Shown: piece by piece, positions 20,521 to 20,662 of the stretch
Layout of the letters: each line of letters begins with the position of its first letter
Position numbering within the stretch: position 1 is the first letter of the stretch
The notes under the pieces: generated by a model
Told to the model about the DNA's origin: nothing
What the model saw: only the letters and a program-made list of their open reading frames with translations
Databases searched by the model: none
Program-made: the position numbers and the translations under genes
Origin: a virus
Length of the DNA: 20,662 bases
Reading direction: 5' to 3' (one strand)
IMG/VR virus record: IMGVR_UViG_3300031566_000460
Location: 1-20,662 of that record

Positions 20521-20662
20521 TACAATCCCTACAATACGCATACCTTGAGGTAAAACCAACGGAATAGATACGTCTTTCCATTGACGCTCGTACGCGTTTA
20601 CAATAGCACTGTTTAAAATGTTGTGAAACTGTAAGCTAGAGCTGTCCGCAGTATGATAAATA
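20518..20662 (-). CDS. C-terminal 47 codons of an upstream gene, probably structural
   Basis: Only the 3' end is in the window. The frame ending at the TAA complement (20518-20520) stays open to the right edge and ends Y-E-R-Q-W-K-D-V-S-I-P-L-V-L-P-Q-G-M-R-I-V-G-I-V. The absence of stops, the terminator hairpin just beyond it and the same strand as all neighbours support a real gene. A position directly before connector genes would suit a capsid-associated protein, but nothing in these residues identifies it. Confidence 0.65.
   Translation of the reverse strand, partial: IYHTADSSSLQFHNILNSAIVNAYERQWKDVSIPLVLPQGMRIVGIV

Noticed and set aside
1-20662. tRNA genes, integrase or insertion sequences
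   Set aside because: No cloverleaf-like segment, transposase motif or terminal inverted repeats were noticed. Nearly every base is in a minus-strand coding frame.

Overview
The window looks like part of the virion-morphogenesis block of a double-stranded DNA podovirus-type phage that probably infects a Bacteroidetes host, plausibly marine. All supported genes lie on the minus strand and read right to left with almost no intergenic space. Three things point to the host. No recognisable Shine-Dalgarno sequence precedes any start. The only two leaders longer than about 12 nt share a TTATCTTTG(A/T)C element that fits the Bacteroidetes -7 box (TAnnTTTG). The neck and tail proteins resemble those of crAss-like phages and related flavobacterial podoviruses. 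These family assignments rest on remembered motifs, not on a search.

Right to left the layout is: the 3' end of an upstream gene (20662-20518); two hairpins and a candidate promoter (20520-20449); two small connector or ring-type proteins (228 and 308 aa); a 1810-aa tail 'stabilization' protein; and a 257-aa conserved structural protein. These four genes touch or nearly touch (TAATATG, TAATG, TAATG junctions). A second TTATCTTTG element then precedes a 303-aa Ala-rich, internal-virion-like protein, a 604-aa protein (ATGA overlap), and a giant reading frame from 9848 to the left edge.

The giant frame is the main content of the window. It covers 3282 codons without a stop and is still open at position 1. 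Its modules, in order, are: a short N-terminal tandem repeat; a small alpha/beta module shared with the neighbouring 604-aa protein; a long helical region with hydrophobic stretches; a zincin-type metallopeptidase (HEVFH, residues 1121-1125); a ParB-like module; two ADP-ribosyltransferase-like (ART-like) modules; a helix-hairpin-helix DNA-glycosylase-like module with a Lys2039/Asp2058 pair; and four further ART-like modules. Nine copies of a short motif with consensus V-A-P-R-Q-Q-V-A-D sit at the seams between modules. This is the architecture of a phage 'polyvalent protein', an effector concatemer thought to be delivered with the genome. The regularly placed R-Q-Q seams raise the possibility of a self-processed polyprotein.

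Taken together, the right half would build the neck and tail of the particle. The left half (303 aa, 604 aa, giant protein) would be internal cargo: proteins carried in the capsid and ejected into the cell, where the peptidase, ART, ParB and glycosylase modules would act on host defence or host machinery. The structural role is moderately supported. The cargo and effector role is inferred from domain content and gene order.
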